Origin: Blastomonas ursincola
Lineage (GTDB): Bacteria; Pseudomonadota; Alphaproteobacteria; Sphingomonadales; Sphingomonadaceae
Direction of reading: 5' to 3'
Length of the DNA stretch: 64,000 bases
Assembly (NCBI RefSeq): GCF_013607875.1
Contig: NZ_VDES01000002.1
Coordinates: 1,103,132-1,167,131 of the forward strand
The translations under genes were made by a program, and so were the position numbers. Under the pieces are notes generated by a model. That model saw nothing but the letters and a program-made list of their open reading frames with translations, had not been told where the DNA came from and made no database searches. Positions 43,574 through 53,017 of the stretch are shown here, in pieces (position 1 is the stretch's first letter; each line of letters starts with the position of its first letter).

Positions 43574-46237
43574 ATGACCAAATATGTGTACCGTTTCGGG
43601 GGCGGCGCCAATGATGGCGGTGCGGGCAACAAGAATCTGCTCGGCGGCAAGGGCGCCAATCTCGATGGCATGGCCTCGATCGGCCTGCCGGTGCCCCCCG
43701 GCTTCACCATCAGCACCGAAATGTGCACCCGCTATTATCAGGATGGCGAGGTGTTCCCCGACAGCCTGAAGGCCGAAGTGGCAGAGGGCCTCGCGCATAT
43801 CGAGGGCGTTACCGGCAAGAAGTTCGGCGATGCCGCCGATCCGCTGCTGGTCTCGGTCCGTTCGGGCGCGCGCGTCTCGATGCCGGGCATGATGGACACG
43901 GTGCTCAACCTCGGCCTCAACGACGAGACCGTGCAGGGCCTCGCCCAGGTGTCGGGCGACGAGCGTTTCGCCTGGGACAGCTATCGCCGCTTCGTCCAGA
44001 TGTATTCGGACGTGGTGCTCGGCCTCGACCATGATGCGTTCGAGGAAGCGCTCGAAATCATGAAGGAAGACAATGGCTTCTTCAGCGATACCGAGATGGA
44101 GGCGAAGCACTGGAAGGCGCTGGTCGGCGAATACAAGGCGCTGGTCGAGGACCAGTGGGGCAAGCCCTTCCCGCAGGACGTGAACGACCAGCTCTGGGGC
44201 GCGGTCGCGGCGGTGTTCGGCTCCTGGCAGTCGGAGCGCGCGAAGGTCTATCGCCGCCTCAACGACATTCCGTCCGAATGGGGCACTGCGGTCAACGTGC
44301 AGGCGATGGTGTTCGGCAATATGGGCGACACCTCGGCGACGGGCGTGGCGTTCACGCGCAACCCCTCGACCGGCGAGAATCTCTATTACGGTGAGTTCCT
44401 GATCAACGCGCAGGGCGAGGACGTGGTCGCGGGCATCCGCACGCCGCAATATCTCACCAAGCAGGCGCGCGAGGAGGCGAATGCCAAGCCGCTGAGCATG
44501 GAAGAGGCGATGCCGGAAACCTATGCCGAGCTGGCGCGGGTGTTCGACATTCTCGAAAAGCACTATCGCGACATGCAGGACATCGAGTTCACCGTCGAGC
44601 GCGGCAAGCTGTGGATGCTGCAGACCCGATCGGGCAAGCGCACCGCCAAGGCGGCTTTGCGCATCGCGGTGGAAATGGCCAATGAAGGCCTGATCACCGA
44701 GGAAGAGGCGATCGCGCGCGTCGACCCGATGGCGCTCGACCAGCTGCTCCACCCGTCGCTCGACCCATCTGCGGCGCGCGACGTGCTCACCAAGGGCCTG
44801 CCTGCCTCGCCGGGCGCGGCGAGCGGCATCATCGTGTTCGACGCCGATACCGCCGAGCGCCGCAACGAGATGGGCGATGCGGTGATCCTGGTGCGCATCG
44901 AGACCAGCCCCGAGGACATTCACGGCATGCACGCCGCAAGGGGCATCCTCACCGCGCGCGGCGGCATGACCAGCCACGCGGCGGTGGTGGCGCGCGGCAT
45001 GGGCCGGCCCTGCGTCTCGGGCGCGGGCAGCCTGTCGATCGACAACAAGGAGCGCGTGCTGCGCATCGGCAAGCGCGAGCTGCGCGAGGGCGACACGATC
45101 ACCATCGATGGCGCCTCGGGCGAAGTGATGCTGGGCGAGGTGCCCACCGTGCAGCCCGAGCTGGTCGGCGATTTCGGCGTGCTGATGGGCTGGGCCGACA
45201 AGGTCCGCCGCCTCAAGGTGCGCACCAATGCGGAGACGCCCGAAGATTGCCGCGTCGCGCGCGATTTCGGCGCGGAAGGCATCGGTCTGTGCCGCACCGA
45301 GCACATGTTCTTCGAGGCGAGCCGCATCACCGCGGTGCGCCAGATGATCCTGGCCGAGGATGAAGCGGGCCGCCGCGCGGCGCTCGAGAAACTGCTGCCC
45401 GAACAGCGCGGCGACTTCAACAGCATCTTCGAGGTGATGGCGGGCCTGCCGGTCACCATCCGCCTGCTCGATCCGCCGCTGCACGAGTTCCTGCCGCACA
45501 GCGAGAGCGAGTTTGCCGAGGTCGCCGAAGCCGCCGGCGTCGGTGTCGAGGTCTTGAAGCGCCGCGCCAACGAGCTGCACGAGTTCAACCCGATGCTGGG
45601 CCATCGCGGCTGCCGTCTGGGCGTGACCTATCCCGAAATCTACGAGATGCAGGCGCGCGCGATCTTCGAGGCGGCGTGCGATGTCGCGGAGAAGAGCGGC
45701 GCGGCTCCTATCCCCGAGGTGATGATCCCGCTGGTCGCGACCCGCCGCGAGCTCGAGCTGATGAAGAAGGTGGTCGATACCGCCGCCGAGATGGTGTTCG
45801 CTGAGAAGGGCCGCCGGATCGAATATCTCGTCGGCACGATGATCGAACTCCCGCGCGCCGCGCTGATGGCGGACGAGATTGCCGAGGTCGGCGAATTCTT
45901 CAGCTTCGGCACCAATGACCTCACCCAGACGACGCTCGGCGTCAGCCGCGACGATGCCGGACGGTTCCTCACCCAATATGTCGACAAGGGCATTTTTGCG
46001 CGCGACCCGTTCGTCAGCCTCGACATTGAGGGCGTCGGTCAGCTGATCGAGATCGCGGTCGAAAAGGGCCGCAAGACCCGTCCCGAGATCAAGCTCGGCA
46101 TCTGCGGCGAACATGGCGGCGATCCGGCGAGCATCGCGTTCTGCGAAACCGCCGGCCTCGATTATGTCAGCGCCTCGCCCTATCGCGTGCCGATCGCCCG
46201 GCTGGCCGCGGCGCAGGCGGCGCTCAAGAAGGGCTGA
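43574..46237 (+). CDS. ppdK: Pyruvate, phosphate dikinase
   Basis: An 887-residue enzyme interconverting pyruvate plus ATP plus phosphate with phosphoenolpyruvate, AMP and diphosphate. Domain order is ATP-grasp (GGGANDGGAGNKNLLGGKG at the start, MPGMMDTVLNLGLND), swivelling phosphohistidine domain with His468 in GGMTSHAAVVARGMG, and a TIM-barrel PEP domain ending with the catalytic Cys in LGICGEHGGDPAS. Length equals the family's 870-900. It begins 42 bases after glyS. Confidence 0.96.
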   Translation: MTKYVYRFGGGANDGGAGNKNLLGGKGANLDGMASIGLPVPPGFTISTEMCTRYYQDGEVFPDSLKAEVAEGLAHIEGVTGKKFGDAADPLLVSVRSGARVSMPGMMDTVLNLGLNDETVQGLAQVSGDERFAWDSYRRFVQMYSDVVLGLDHDAFEEALEIMKEDNGFFSDTEMEAKHWKALVGEYKALVEDQWGKPFPQDVNDQLWGAVAAVFGSWQSERAKVYRRLNDIPSEWGTAVNVQAMVFGNMGDTSATGVAFTRNPSTGENLYYGEFLINAQGEDVVAGIRTPQYLTKQAREEANAKPLSMEEAMPETYAELARVFDILEKHYRDMQDIEFTVERGKLWMLQTRSGKRTAKAALRIAVEMANEGLITEEEAIARVDPMALDQLLHPSLDPSAARDVLTKGLPASPGAASGIIVFDADTAERRNEMGDAVILVRIETSPEDIHGMHAARGILTARGGMTSHAAVVARGMGRPCVSGAGSLSIDNKERVLRIGKRELREGDTITIDGASGEVMLGEVPTVQPELVGDFGVLMGWADKVRRLKVRTNAETPEDCRVARDFGAEGIGLCRTEHMFFEASRITAVRQMILAEDEAGRRAALEKLLPEQRGDFNSIFEVMAGLPVTIRLLDPPLHEFLPHSESEFAEVAEAAGVGVEVLKRRANELHEFNPMLGHRGCRLGVTYPEIYEMQARAIFEAACDVAEKSGAAPIPEVMIPLVATRRELELMKKVVDTAAEMVFAEKGRRIEYLVGTMIELPRAALMADEIAEVGEFFSFGTNDLTQTTLGVSRDDAGRFLTQYVDKGIFARDPFVSLDIEGVGQLIEIAVEKGRKTRPEIKLGICGEHGGDPASIAFCETAGLDYVSASPYRVPIARLAAAQAALKKG

Positions 46238-46287
46238 GCGGGTGCTCACACTTCCCTTGGGGAGGGGAGAAGCACCGAGCATCATAC

Positions 46288-46392
46288 GGTCCCCTGCGAA
46301 GGCAGGGGCCCATCTCCCGAGCTTTGCCCGCTCGTGCAACCATTGCAGGAGCCGCCTGGGCAGGTGATGGGCCCCTGCCTGCGCAGGGGACC
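46288..46392. repeat. REP-type inverted repeat after ppdK
   Basis: GGTCCCCTGCGAAGGCAGGG...at the left and CCCTGCCTGCGCAGGGGACC at the right form outer arms with smaller internal stems. No T tract; it could still slow transcription after ppdK. Confidence 0.7.
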
Positions 46393-46494
46393 GGCAGGCA
46401 GGGGAGAAAGGGCGCACAGCCCCACCCACCAATCGCGCTTGCCATTCCCCCCGATCTTCCGGCATAGCCTGTGTCAAAACAGGGAGGGGATCGC

Positions 46495-47073
46495 ATGCGG
46501 ACCGGGTTTCGCTATGGCATCATGCTGGTCGTCGGGCTCGTTTTGGGCACCGGCGCGGCGGCGTTGCAGCTCAAGCAGAGCTTTGCCGCGATGGGGATCG
46601 AGAACGGACCGTGGCGCACCGGCGAGAAGGTCGGCACCGCCGATGCGAGCGTCGCCACCCGCGCGACGGTCGCGCTGCGCGGATTGCTGGCGCTGCCCGA
46701 GCGCGAGGCGATTTATTTCAACGCATCGACCGACAGCCAAGGGCGCGAGCTGTCCGGCAAGTGCCGGTACCGCGTCGCCGGCGGTGCGATCAATGCGCGT
46801 TGGTGGAGCCTGACGCTTTATGACAAGGCGGGCTATCTCATCCCCAACCCGGCCAGTGTCTATTCGGTCGGCAGCGCAGCGATCCCGCCCGAGGAAAAGG
46901 CGAACTGGACCGTCGATATCGCGCGCCAGCGCACCGGCGCGCACTGGATCGCGATGCCCGACGACCAGCCGTTCGAACTGACGCTGCGCGCCTATCATCC
47001 CTCGCGCGACCTGCTGGCCAGGCGCGGGAGCGTGCCGCTGCCGCGGATCGAGCGCGGGGAGTGCGACGCATGA
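46495..47073 (+). CDS. DUF1214 domain protein
   Basis: A 192-residue membrane-anchored protein. One N-terminal helix (MRTGFRYGIMLVVGLVLGTGA) is followed by a periplasmic DUF1214 domain (ALPEREAIYFNASTDSQGREL, GKCRYRVAGGAINARWWSLTLYD, GYLIPNPASVYS). AGGGAGGGGA precedes ATG 46495. Stop overlaps the start of the DUF1254 gene (ATGA). In many bacteria the two domains are in one chain with DUF1254 first; here they are separate and DUF1214 is first. Confidence 0.88.
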   Translation: MRTGFRYGIMLVVGLVLGTGAAALQLKQSFAAMGIENGPWRTGEKVGTADASVATRATVALRGLLALPEREAIYFNASTDSQGRELSGKCRYRVAGGAINARWWSLTLYDKAGYLIPNPASVYSVGSAAIPPEEKANWTVDIARQRTGAHWIAMPDDQPFELTLRAYHPSRDLLARRGSVPLPRIERGECDA

Positions 47074-47594
47074 GCCGCTGGATCGGACCCATTGTCGTGG
47101 CGGTGATCGCCGCGCTCGCCGCCTGGTACGGCACGCTCGCTGCCGCCCCCAGCGTCATCATGGACCGCGCCTGGATGCGGCTGGCGGATCAGGCGGGCTA
47201 TAACCGCATGGCGCACACCCCGCCGGTCGTCGCCGAGCGGCAGACGATCGTGCGGCCGAGCCCCGACCTTGCCTATTCGATCTGCGCGTTCGATCTCACC
47301 CAGGCTCCGCTGGAGGTGATGATCGCGCCGGTGCCCGATCATTACTGGTCGCTGACGGTGTTCGACAGCGTGACCGATGTCGCGTTCGTCGAAAGCGATC
47401 GCGACACCGGCGGCAAGCCGATCCGCCTTGTGCTGGCGACTGCGGATCAGGCCGTGCCCAAGGCGGCGCGCAAGGTCGTGATGCCCGATGCCAAGGGCGT
47501 CGCGCTGATCCGCGTGCTGCTCAACAACCGGGCGGAGATCGGCGCGGTGGATGCCTATCGGAAGAAGTCGTTCTGCAGGCCGTTGAAAAGCTGA
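47070..47594 (+). CDS. DUF1254 domain protein
   Basis: A 174-residue protein with an N-terminal membrane helix (about 5-25) and a DUF1254-like domain (SPDLAYSICAFDLTQAPLEVMIAPVPDHYWSLTVFDS). Translationally coupled to the DUF1214 gene upstream. Function of the pair is unknown; fusion versions are annotated only by the DUF names. Confidence 0.85.
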   Translation: MSRWIGPIVVAVIAALAAWYGTLAAAPSVIMDRAWMRLADQAGYNRMAHTPPVVAERQTIVRPSPDLAYSICAFDLTQAPLEVMIAPVPDHYWSLTVFDSVTDVAFVESDRDTGGKPIRLVLATADQAVPKAARKVVMPDAKGVALIRVLLNNRAEIGAVDAYRKKSFCRPLKS

Positions 47595-47596
47595 TC

Positions 47597-47679
47597 CGTC
47601 ATTCCCGCGAACGCGGGAATCCCGCTTCTGCGTCAATGGTGAGCCAGAAAGCGGGACCCCCGCCTGCGCGGGGGTGACG
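47597..47679. repeat. REP-type element, CCCGCG family, copy 2
   Basis: CGTCATTCCCGCGAACGCGGG... to ...GCGCGGGGGTGACG, the same family as 40035-40115. Confidence 0.75.
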
Positions 47680-47834
47680 AGGATGCGCGGCCCACTGACA
47701 GCGATGTAAGGAATTTCGCTCCCCTCCCTAGACAAGCGCCGCAGACCCCTGCATATCTCCTTTTAACCGAACGATTAAACGAGGCCGCGAATCCCTTGAA
47801 GCGGCCCGGATCGAACGCGCAACAGGAGAGCGAC

Positions 47835-49049
47835 ATGGCAACCCGTCCCACCGCTGCCGAGCTGGCGGACTATGAGGCCCAGGCCGATGCCTGGTTCCGC
47901 GAGAACACGCCCAAGGACCCCGGCTTCATGCTGCCGCTGACCTTCATGGAGGTGAGCACCGACCAGCAGTTTGAGTTTCTCTGCGCCTGGCAGCGCAAGG
48001 TCTACGAGGCGGGCTATCTCGGCGCGAGCTGGCCGGTGGAATATGGCGGCGGGGGCATGCACCCCGATTTCCAGCGCATCGCCACCAAGGTGATGAAGAA
48101 GTACGACGGTCCGATCATGCTCAACGCCATCGGCATCGGCTGGGCTGGACCGCTGATCCTCGACATCGGCAGCGAGGAAGAGAAGAAGAAATATATCAAG
48201 GGCATGCTGAGCGCAGAGGATATCTGGTGCCAGGGTTTCTCCGAGCCCGAAAACGGCTCCGACCTCGGCAATGCGCAGCTCAAGGCGGTGCGGGACGGCG
48301 ATGAATATGTGCTCAACGGCTCCAAGATCTGGACCTCGCTGGGCGACCGCGCGAAATACATGATCCTGCTCGCACGCACCTCGAACGAGGGGCCGAACAA
48401 GTACGCGGGCCTCAGCTTCTTCCTCGCGCCGATGCACGCGCCGGGCATCGAGACGCGGCGGATCAAGAAGCTGACCGGCGAATATGGCTTCGTCCAGTGC
48501 TTCTTCACCGATGCGCGCATCCCCGCCGAATGCCTGATGGGCAATGAAGGCGATGGCTGGCAGATCGCGATGAAGACGCTCGAGTACGAACGCGGTGCCA
48601 AGGTCAATCTGGCGGGCGGCTATTTCCTCAAGGAACTCGATGCGATGGGCGTGGTCGAACTGGCGCGCCAGTCGCAGCGCGGCGGCAAGGCGCTGCTCGA
48701 CGATCCGGTGATGAAGGACCGGATGGTCGATTTCATGATCGACATCCAGGCGCTCAACCTCAACAACCAGCGCCGCCGCATGGGGCCGCTGGTGCAGGAC
48801 CGGCCGATGGGCCTCGCGCTGATGAACAAGCTCGCGCGCACCGAAATGATCCGCGAACTGACCGAATTCTCGCTGGCGTTCCAGGGGACGCGCGGCGGTT
48901 ATTATGTCGACGATCCGTGCGCGGTCGACAATGGCTATTGGCACCGCAGCTATCTCAACAGCTTCTCCGCCACGATCGGCGGCGGCACGTCCGAAATCCA
49001 GCGCAACATCGTCGCCGAGCATGTGCTTGGCCTGCCGAAGGGACGCTAA
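47835..49049 (+). CDS. Acyl-CoA dehydrogenase (first of pair)
   Basis: A 404-residue FAD enzyme introducing the alpha-beta double bond into acyl-CoA. Blocks include WQRKVYEAGYLGASWPVEYGG, WCQGFSEPENGSDLGNAQLKA (flavin-loop signature), NGSKIWTSLGDRAKYMILLART and the C-terminal GGGTSEIQRNIVAEHVLGLPK. AGGAG precedes ATG 47835. The next gene is a second dehydrogenase three bases away, so they may form a heteromer as for steroid or branched-chain substrates. Confidence 0.92.
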   Translation: MATRPTAAELADYEAQADAWFRENTPKDPGFMLPLTFMEVSTDQQFEFLCAWQRKVYEAGYLGASWPVEYGGGGMHPDFQRIATKVMKKYDGPIMLNAIGIGWAGPLILDIGSEEEKKKYIKGMLSAEDIWCQGFSEPENGSDLGNAQLKAVRDGDEYVLNGSKIWTSLGDRAKYMILLARTSNEGPNKYAGLSFFLAPMHAPGIETRRIKKLTGEYGFVQCFFTDARIPAECLMGNEGDGWQIAMKTLEYERGAKVNLAGGYFLKELDAMGVVELARQSQRGGKALLDDPVMKDRMVDFMIDIQALNLNNQRRRMGPLVQDRPMGLALMNKLARTEMIRELTEFSLAFQGTRGGYYVDDPCAVDNGYWHRSYLNSFSATIGGGTSEIQRNIVAEHVLGLPKGR

Positions 49050-49051
49050 AC

Positions 49052-50197
49052 ATGGCCTTTAGCGAAGAAAATCTCGCCAATCACCTCGGCGGCCTTGGTT
49101 ACAGCGAGGAGCAGATCGAGCTGATGGACGTCGCCACCAGCTTCTGCCGCGACAAGTCGCCGATCGACAAGGTGCGCAAGCTGATGGAGGACGAGCGCGG
49201 CTATGACCCGCAAGTCTGGCAGGAGATTGCCGAACTGGGCTGGCTGGGCATCGCGATCCCCGAGGCGCATGGCGGCGTCGGCCTGTCGATGGCCGAGGTC
49301 GCGCCGATCGCCGAGCAGATGGGGCGGCGGCTGCTGACCACGCCGTTCGCGAGCTGCACCGTGGCGGCGCAGGCGCTGCTTACCGCAGCCGACGAGGCGC
49401 AGTGCGGCGAGTGGCTGCCGCGCATCGTCGCGGGCGAGATCGCGACGCTGGCGCTGTACGAGCCGCACGGTGACTGGACGCTCTCTCATGTCGAGTCGAC
49501 CGCGAAGCCGAGCGGCGAGGGCTATGCGCTGTCCGGCACCAAGCAGTTCGTCGCCTATGCCAAGGACGCGGCCTTGGTCATCGCCACGGTCAATGTCGAT
49601 GGCGCGGTGCGGCTGGCGCTGATCGAGCGCGCCGCGATTGCGGACAGCGCCTTGCGCCGCGAGATCATCGTCGACGAGACCCGGCGCACCTACGAGCTCA
49701 CGCTCGACGGCATCAGCATTCCGGCCTCGGCGCTGCTCGATGCGGGCCGATCGGCCAGCGCGCTCGCCCAGATCGAGCTGGCGAGCGCGCTGCTCCAGGC
49801 GGCGGAAATGTGCGGCGGCACGCAGAGCGCGATCGACTACACGATCGAATATCTGAAAACCCGCAAGCAGTTCGGCAAGCTGATCGGCGAATATCAGGCG
49901 CTCAAGCACCCGATCACCAATGCCTATGTCGCTTACGAAAAGGCGCGCTCGCACATGCTCAGCGCCGCGCACAATTTCGGCCAGCAGGGCGTGGGCGAGA
50001 TCGCGGTGCGCATGGCCAAGGCCAGCGCCGACAAGGCGTACAGCTTCGCCGCCGATCGCGCGGTCCAGTTCCATGGCGGCTTCGGCTTCACGCACGATTG
50101 CGATGCCGGGCTCTATCGCCGCAGCGCGATCTGGCACGCCAGCCAGTTCGGCGATGCCGCCTGGCACCGGGCGAAGCTGGCCGAATTGCTGTTCTGA
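49052..50197 (+). CDS. Acyl-CoA dehydrogenase (second of pair)
   Basis: A 381-residue paralog-like subunit with weaker active-site motifs: PEAHGGVGLSMAEVAPIAEQMGR and YTIEYLKTRKQFGKLIGEYQALKHPI with FGFTHDCDAGLYRR. The signature GSDLG region of the first gene is replaced here. Directly downstream of the first dehydrogenase (49052 starts two bases after its stop), supporting a two-subunit enzyme such as the FadE26/27 type of actinobacterial steroid catabolism. Confidence 0.87.
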   Translation: MAFSEENLANHLGGLGYSEEQIELMDVATSFCRDKSPIDKVRKLMEDERGYDPQVWQEIAELGWLGIAIPEAHGGVGLSMAEVAPIAEQMGRRLLTTPFASCTVAAQALLTAADEAQCGEWLPRIVAGEIATLALYEPHGDWTLSHVESTAKPSGEGYALSGTKQFVAYAKDAALVIATVNVDGAVRLALIERAAIADSALRREIIVDETRRTYELTLDGISIPASALLDAGRSASALAQIELASALLQAAEMCGGTQSAIDYTIEYLKTRKQFGKLIGEYQALKHPITNAYVAYEKARSHMLSAAHNFGQQGVGEIAVRMAKASADKAYSFAADRAVQFHGGFGFTHDCDAGLYRRSAIWHASQFGDAAWHRAKLAELLF

Positions 50198-50222
50198 GCC
50201 TGGCGGCGGGAGACACAGAAAA

Positions 50223-50290
50223 CTTCGCGCCTTCGCGTCTTCGCGTGAAACAAAAAGACTGGGTTCACGCGAAGGCGCGAAGCCGCGAAG
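50223..50290. repeat. REP-type element, CTTCGCG/CGCGAAG family, copy 2
   Basis: CTTCGCGCCTTCGCGTC on the left and GACGCGAAGGCGCGAAG-like units on the right, same family as 32354-32436. Confidence 0.7.
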
Positions 50291-50339
50291 AAAACAGGAA
50301 ATGTTCCGGCTGCGCCGGTTTTGATCTGGAGAGTTAGAT

Positions 50340-51098
50340 ATGTCCGAAGTGCAAACCCTCGCCGACGATGGCGTCCTCATCATCACCATCAACCGGCCCG
50401 AGGCCAAGAATGCGGTCAACCGCGCGGTGGCCGAAGGCGTCGCTGCGGCGATGGAAGAGCTCGATGCCAATGACGCGCTGCGGGTCGGCATCATCAAGGG
50501 AGCGGGCGGCACGTTCTGCTCTGGCATGGACCTCAAGGCCTTTCTCACCGGCGAACTGCCGATGGTGAAGGGCAAGGGCTTCGCCGGTTTTGTGGAGTCG
50601 CCGCCCAAGAAGCCGCTGATCGCCGCGGTCGATGGCTATGCGCTGGCGGGCGGCATGGAGGTGGCGATCACCTGCGACCTGCTCGTCGCCAATAGCGGCG
50701 CGCAGTTCGGCATTCCCGAAACCAAGCGCGGCCTCGCTGCCGCCGCCGGCGGCCTGATGCGCCTGCCGCGCCAGATCCCGCCGCGCATCGCGATGGAACT
50801 GGCGCTGACCGGCGATTTCATCTCGGCGCAGCGCGGCTATGAGATCGGCTTCGTCAACCGCGTGGTCGAAGGCCCGGCGATCGATGGCGCGCTCGAACTG
50901 GCGCACAAGATCAGCGCCAATGGCCCGCTCGCGGTGCGCGTTTCCAAGCAGGTGATCGTCGAATCGCGCGGCTGGAGCGATGCGGAAATGTGGGCCAAGC
51001 AGCAGGAAATCGTCGGCCCCGTGATAACCTCGCAGGACGCGCGCGAGGGCGCCGCCGCCTTCGCCCAGAAGCGCGCGCCGAACTGGACCGGCAAGTGA
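50340..51098 (+). CDS. Enoyl-CoA hydratase/isomerase family protein
   Basis: A 252-residue crotonase-fold enzyme that hydrates the double bond made by the dehydrogenases. The oxyanion hole is formed by GTFCSGMDLKAF and AVDGYALAGGMEVAI; the active Glu region is in GIPETKRGLAAAAGG. It lies 142 bases after the dehydrogenases across a REP element. This trio suggests beta-oxidation of an unusual acyl-CoA. Confidence 0.92.
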   Translation: MSEVQTLADDGVLIITINRPEAKNAVNRAVAEGVAAAMEELDANDALRVGIIKGAGGTFCSGMDLKAFLTGELPMVKGKGFAGFVESPPKKPLIAAVDGYALAGGMEVAITCDLLVANSGAQFGIPETKRGLAAAAGGLMRLPRQIPPRIAMELALTGDFISAQRGYEIGFVNRVVEGPAIDGALELAHKISANGPLAVRVSKQVIVESRGWSDAEMWAKQQEIVGPVITSQDAREGAAAFAQKRAPNWTGK

Positions 51099-51181
51099 TC
51101 ACGCGCCGCCGAAACGCGTTGATTTCGGCGGCAATCTGCTGAAAACAGGGCTGGCAGGGTCGCGCCTGACTGGAGTTTCTC

Positions 51182-52600
51182 GTGATCCTGCTGCCCGCCC
51201 TTTTGCTCGCGGCTTCGAGCGCCGCTGCGCCCTGTCCCGACCGTACGCTCAACGCCAAGGCGCTGTGCGCTGATCGCGCGATCGCCGTGGGCTGGGCCGA
51301 TGTCGAGGCGGCGTTCAAGGCCTGGCAAAAGGTCGATCCGCGCAAGGCGGTGATCGCCGAACGGCACGACGAGGCGCTCGCCGATCTGCGCCGGGGCTTC
51401 GAATATAGCGAGGATGACAGCCCGCAGACTGCCAACGCGGCGATGATTGTCGAGAGCCTGGGCTATGTGAAGAGCGAGATCGAGGGGCTGACCAAAATTG
51501 CCGCCTCGATCCGCGCCCCCGCCGGGTTCGGACCGGACTTCGCGAAAGCCTGCCAGATCGCGGCGGTCGAGAACTGCGTCGTCGAATCCGCCGGTGTCCT
51601 CAACGCGGGCGAGGAGGGGCGCCGGCGTTCGGTCGCTTGGCAATATATGAGCGGGCTGGAGCCGGGCGGCGGCATCCCGCTGCGCGCCGCGGTCGCCTGG
51701 GACATCACCGGCCCTGCGCCGCAATTGATCGGCTTTACCACCACCGAGGGCGAGGCCTCGACCCCGCTGCTGATCGACGATGGCGAGAAGCTGATGCTGC
51801 ACATGCCGGCGCGCACCGCCGGGACGGGGGAAGGCAATGCCGATACGCTCTACCTGTTACGCTCCGACGGCTGGGCCAATATCGGCATGAACGGCTGGAA
51901 ATACGAACTGCGCACCCGGCTACCCAAGGGGCTGGGGCTGTGGAAGGGCGTGGAATACAGCCTGTACGGCATCAGCAGCTCGTTCTCGCTCTGGCGCGAC
52001 AGCGACGCCAATTGCTGTCCGACCGCGGGAGACGCCTACGCCTCGTTCAAGATCGTGGATGACCGGCTTTCCATCGACACGCTGGAGATCAACCCGGCGG
52101 CGGCGGTGCAGGTCAAGCCGCTGTCCTGTCCGATCCTGAAGGCAAGCTACCATTCGCCTTGGCCGACGCGCTTCTCGCTGCATTTCGAAAAGCCCGCGCT
52201 GCCGCCGAGCGCGCAGTCGGACCTGGTCGCGGTGCTCGAGCAGAAGGACGAGGACGATAAGCTCATCTTCCGCCGGTATTTCACCTTTGCCGGTTCGAAC
52301 GGTTTCGGATCGACCACGCTGATCCCGGTCGATGGCCTGGGCGATGCGCAGAGCCCGCCGCAGATGCTGCCGCAGGAAGAGGGCGAGGAGGAGCTCTATT
52401 TCCACGCCTTTATCGGCGAGCCCAATGGCCTGAAATATGTCGCCGAACCCCCGATGCTGGACAGCCCCGCCCCGCTCGGCGTGTTCATGCCCGACCTCGC
52501 CCGCTCGCTCTGGTATGACGGCATCCCCGAACCCAAGGGCGGCCCCCCGATCCGCATCGAGATGCCGCGAGACATGTGGATTGGGGTGTGCGCGGAATAG
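51182..52600 (+). CDS. Secreted protein of unknown function
   Basis: A 472-residue exported protein. The signal peptide ([19 protein letters not shown]) is followed by a mostly beta region without known motif; cysteines in PCPDR, LCADR, ACQ, NCCPTAGD and CPIL suggest disulfides. A helical N-terminal part (about 40-130) with ADLRRGFEYSEDDSPQ is visible. I do not recognise a family. GTG 51182 is the first plausible start with TGGAGTTTCTC just upstream. Confidence 0.75.
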   Translation: MILLPALLLAASSAAAPCPDRTLNAKALCADRAIAVGWADVEAAFKAWQKVDPRKAVIAERHDEALADLRRGFEYSEDDSPQTANAAMIVESLGYVKSEIEGLTKIAASIRAPAGFGPDFAKACQIAAVENCVVESAGVLNAGEEGRRRSVAWQYMSGLEPGGGIPLRAAVAWDITGPAPQLIGFTTTEGEASTPLLIDDGEKLMLHMPARTAGTGEGNADTLYLLRSDGWANIGMNGWKYELRTRLPKGLGLWKGVEYSLYGISSSFSLWRDSDANCCPTAGDAYASFKIVDDRLSIDTLEINPAAAVQVKPLSCPILKASYHSPWPTRFSLHFEKPALPPSAQSDLVAVLEQKDEDDKLIFRRYFTFAGSNGFGSTTLIPVDGLGDAQSPPQMLPQEEGEEELYFHAFIGEPNGLKYVAEPPMLDSPAPLGVFMPDLARSLWYDGIPEPKGGPPIRIEMPRDMWIGVCAE

Positions 52601-52629
52601 TGGGTAATGCTCGCTGACCTTCCACCGAA

Positions 52630-52720
52630 CGTCACCCTGAACTTGTTTCAGGGCCCATTTCTCCCCACGCGGCTTCGGCTTTTGGGGTGCGATGGATCCT
52701 GAAACAAGTTCAGGATGACG
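52630..52720. repeat. REP-type element, CTGAACTTGTTTCAG family, copy 3
   Basis: CGTCACCCTGAACTTG...CTGAAACAAGTTCAGGATGACG, the same family as 32554-32644 and 41130-41229. Confidence 0.8.
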
Positions 52721-52744
52721 GGAATAGCGCGAGCCTTGAGCGCG

Positions 52745-52870
52745 TCTCTCCCCTCCCGCTTGCGGGAGGGGCAGGTCCGGCTTGCCGGACCGGGGTGGGC
52801 CTGGAGCAGGGACGGTTGCTGGCTCACCCCGGCCTGCGGCCACCCCTCTTGCAGGCGGGAGGGGAGAGGG
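52745..52870. repeat. REP-type inverted repeat, CTCCCCTCCCGC family
   Basis: CTCTCCCCTCCCGC at the left faces GCGGGAGGGGAGAGG at the right, with smaller GTCCGG/CCGGAC stems inside. It is related in style to the palindromes in glyS. Confidence 0.7.
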
Positions 52871-53017
52871 GGGCTGCTACCCCTCGGCGCCTGCCGCCCG
52901 CAACCCCCCACGCGCTAGTTGTTGCGCTGCAGCACCCCTTGGGCTATGGGCGCGCCAGCAACAGGCGTGCCGGTGGACGGCGTGTCCGCGACCATCCCCC
53001 TGATACAGGCTATTTCC

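Larger units (their letters stand above)
52601..53017. other. Repeat-filled gap before typA
   Basis: 417 bases without a gene. It holds a CTGAACTTG-type element (52630-52720), a CCCCTCCCGC/GCGGGAGGGG element (52745-52870) and the typA promoter region. The C-rich frames here are shadows of these repeats. Confidence 0.6.

Noticed and set aside
43550-46477. 975-residue minus-strand frame opposite ppdK
   Set aside because: The plus strand codes an undisputed pyruvate phosphate dikinase; the antisense product is Arg/Ala/His-rich and without motif.
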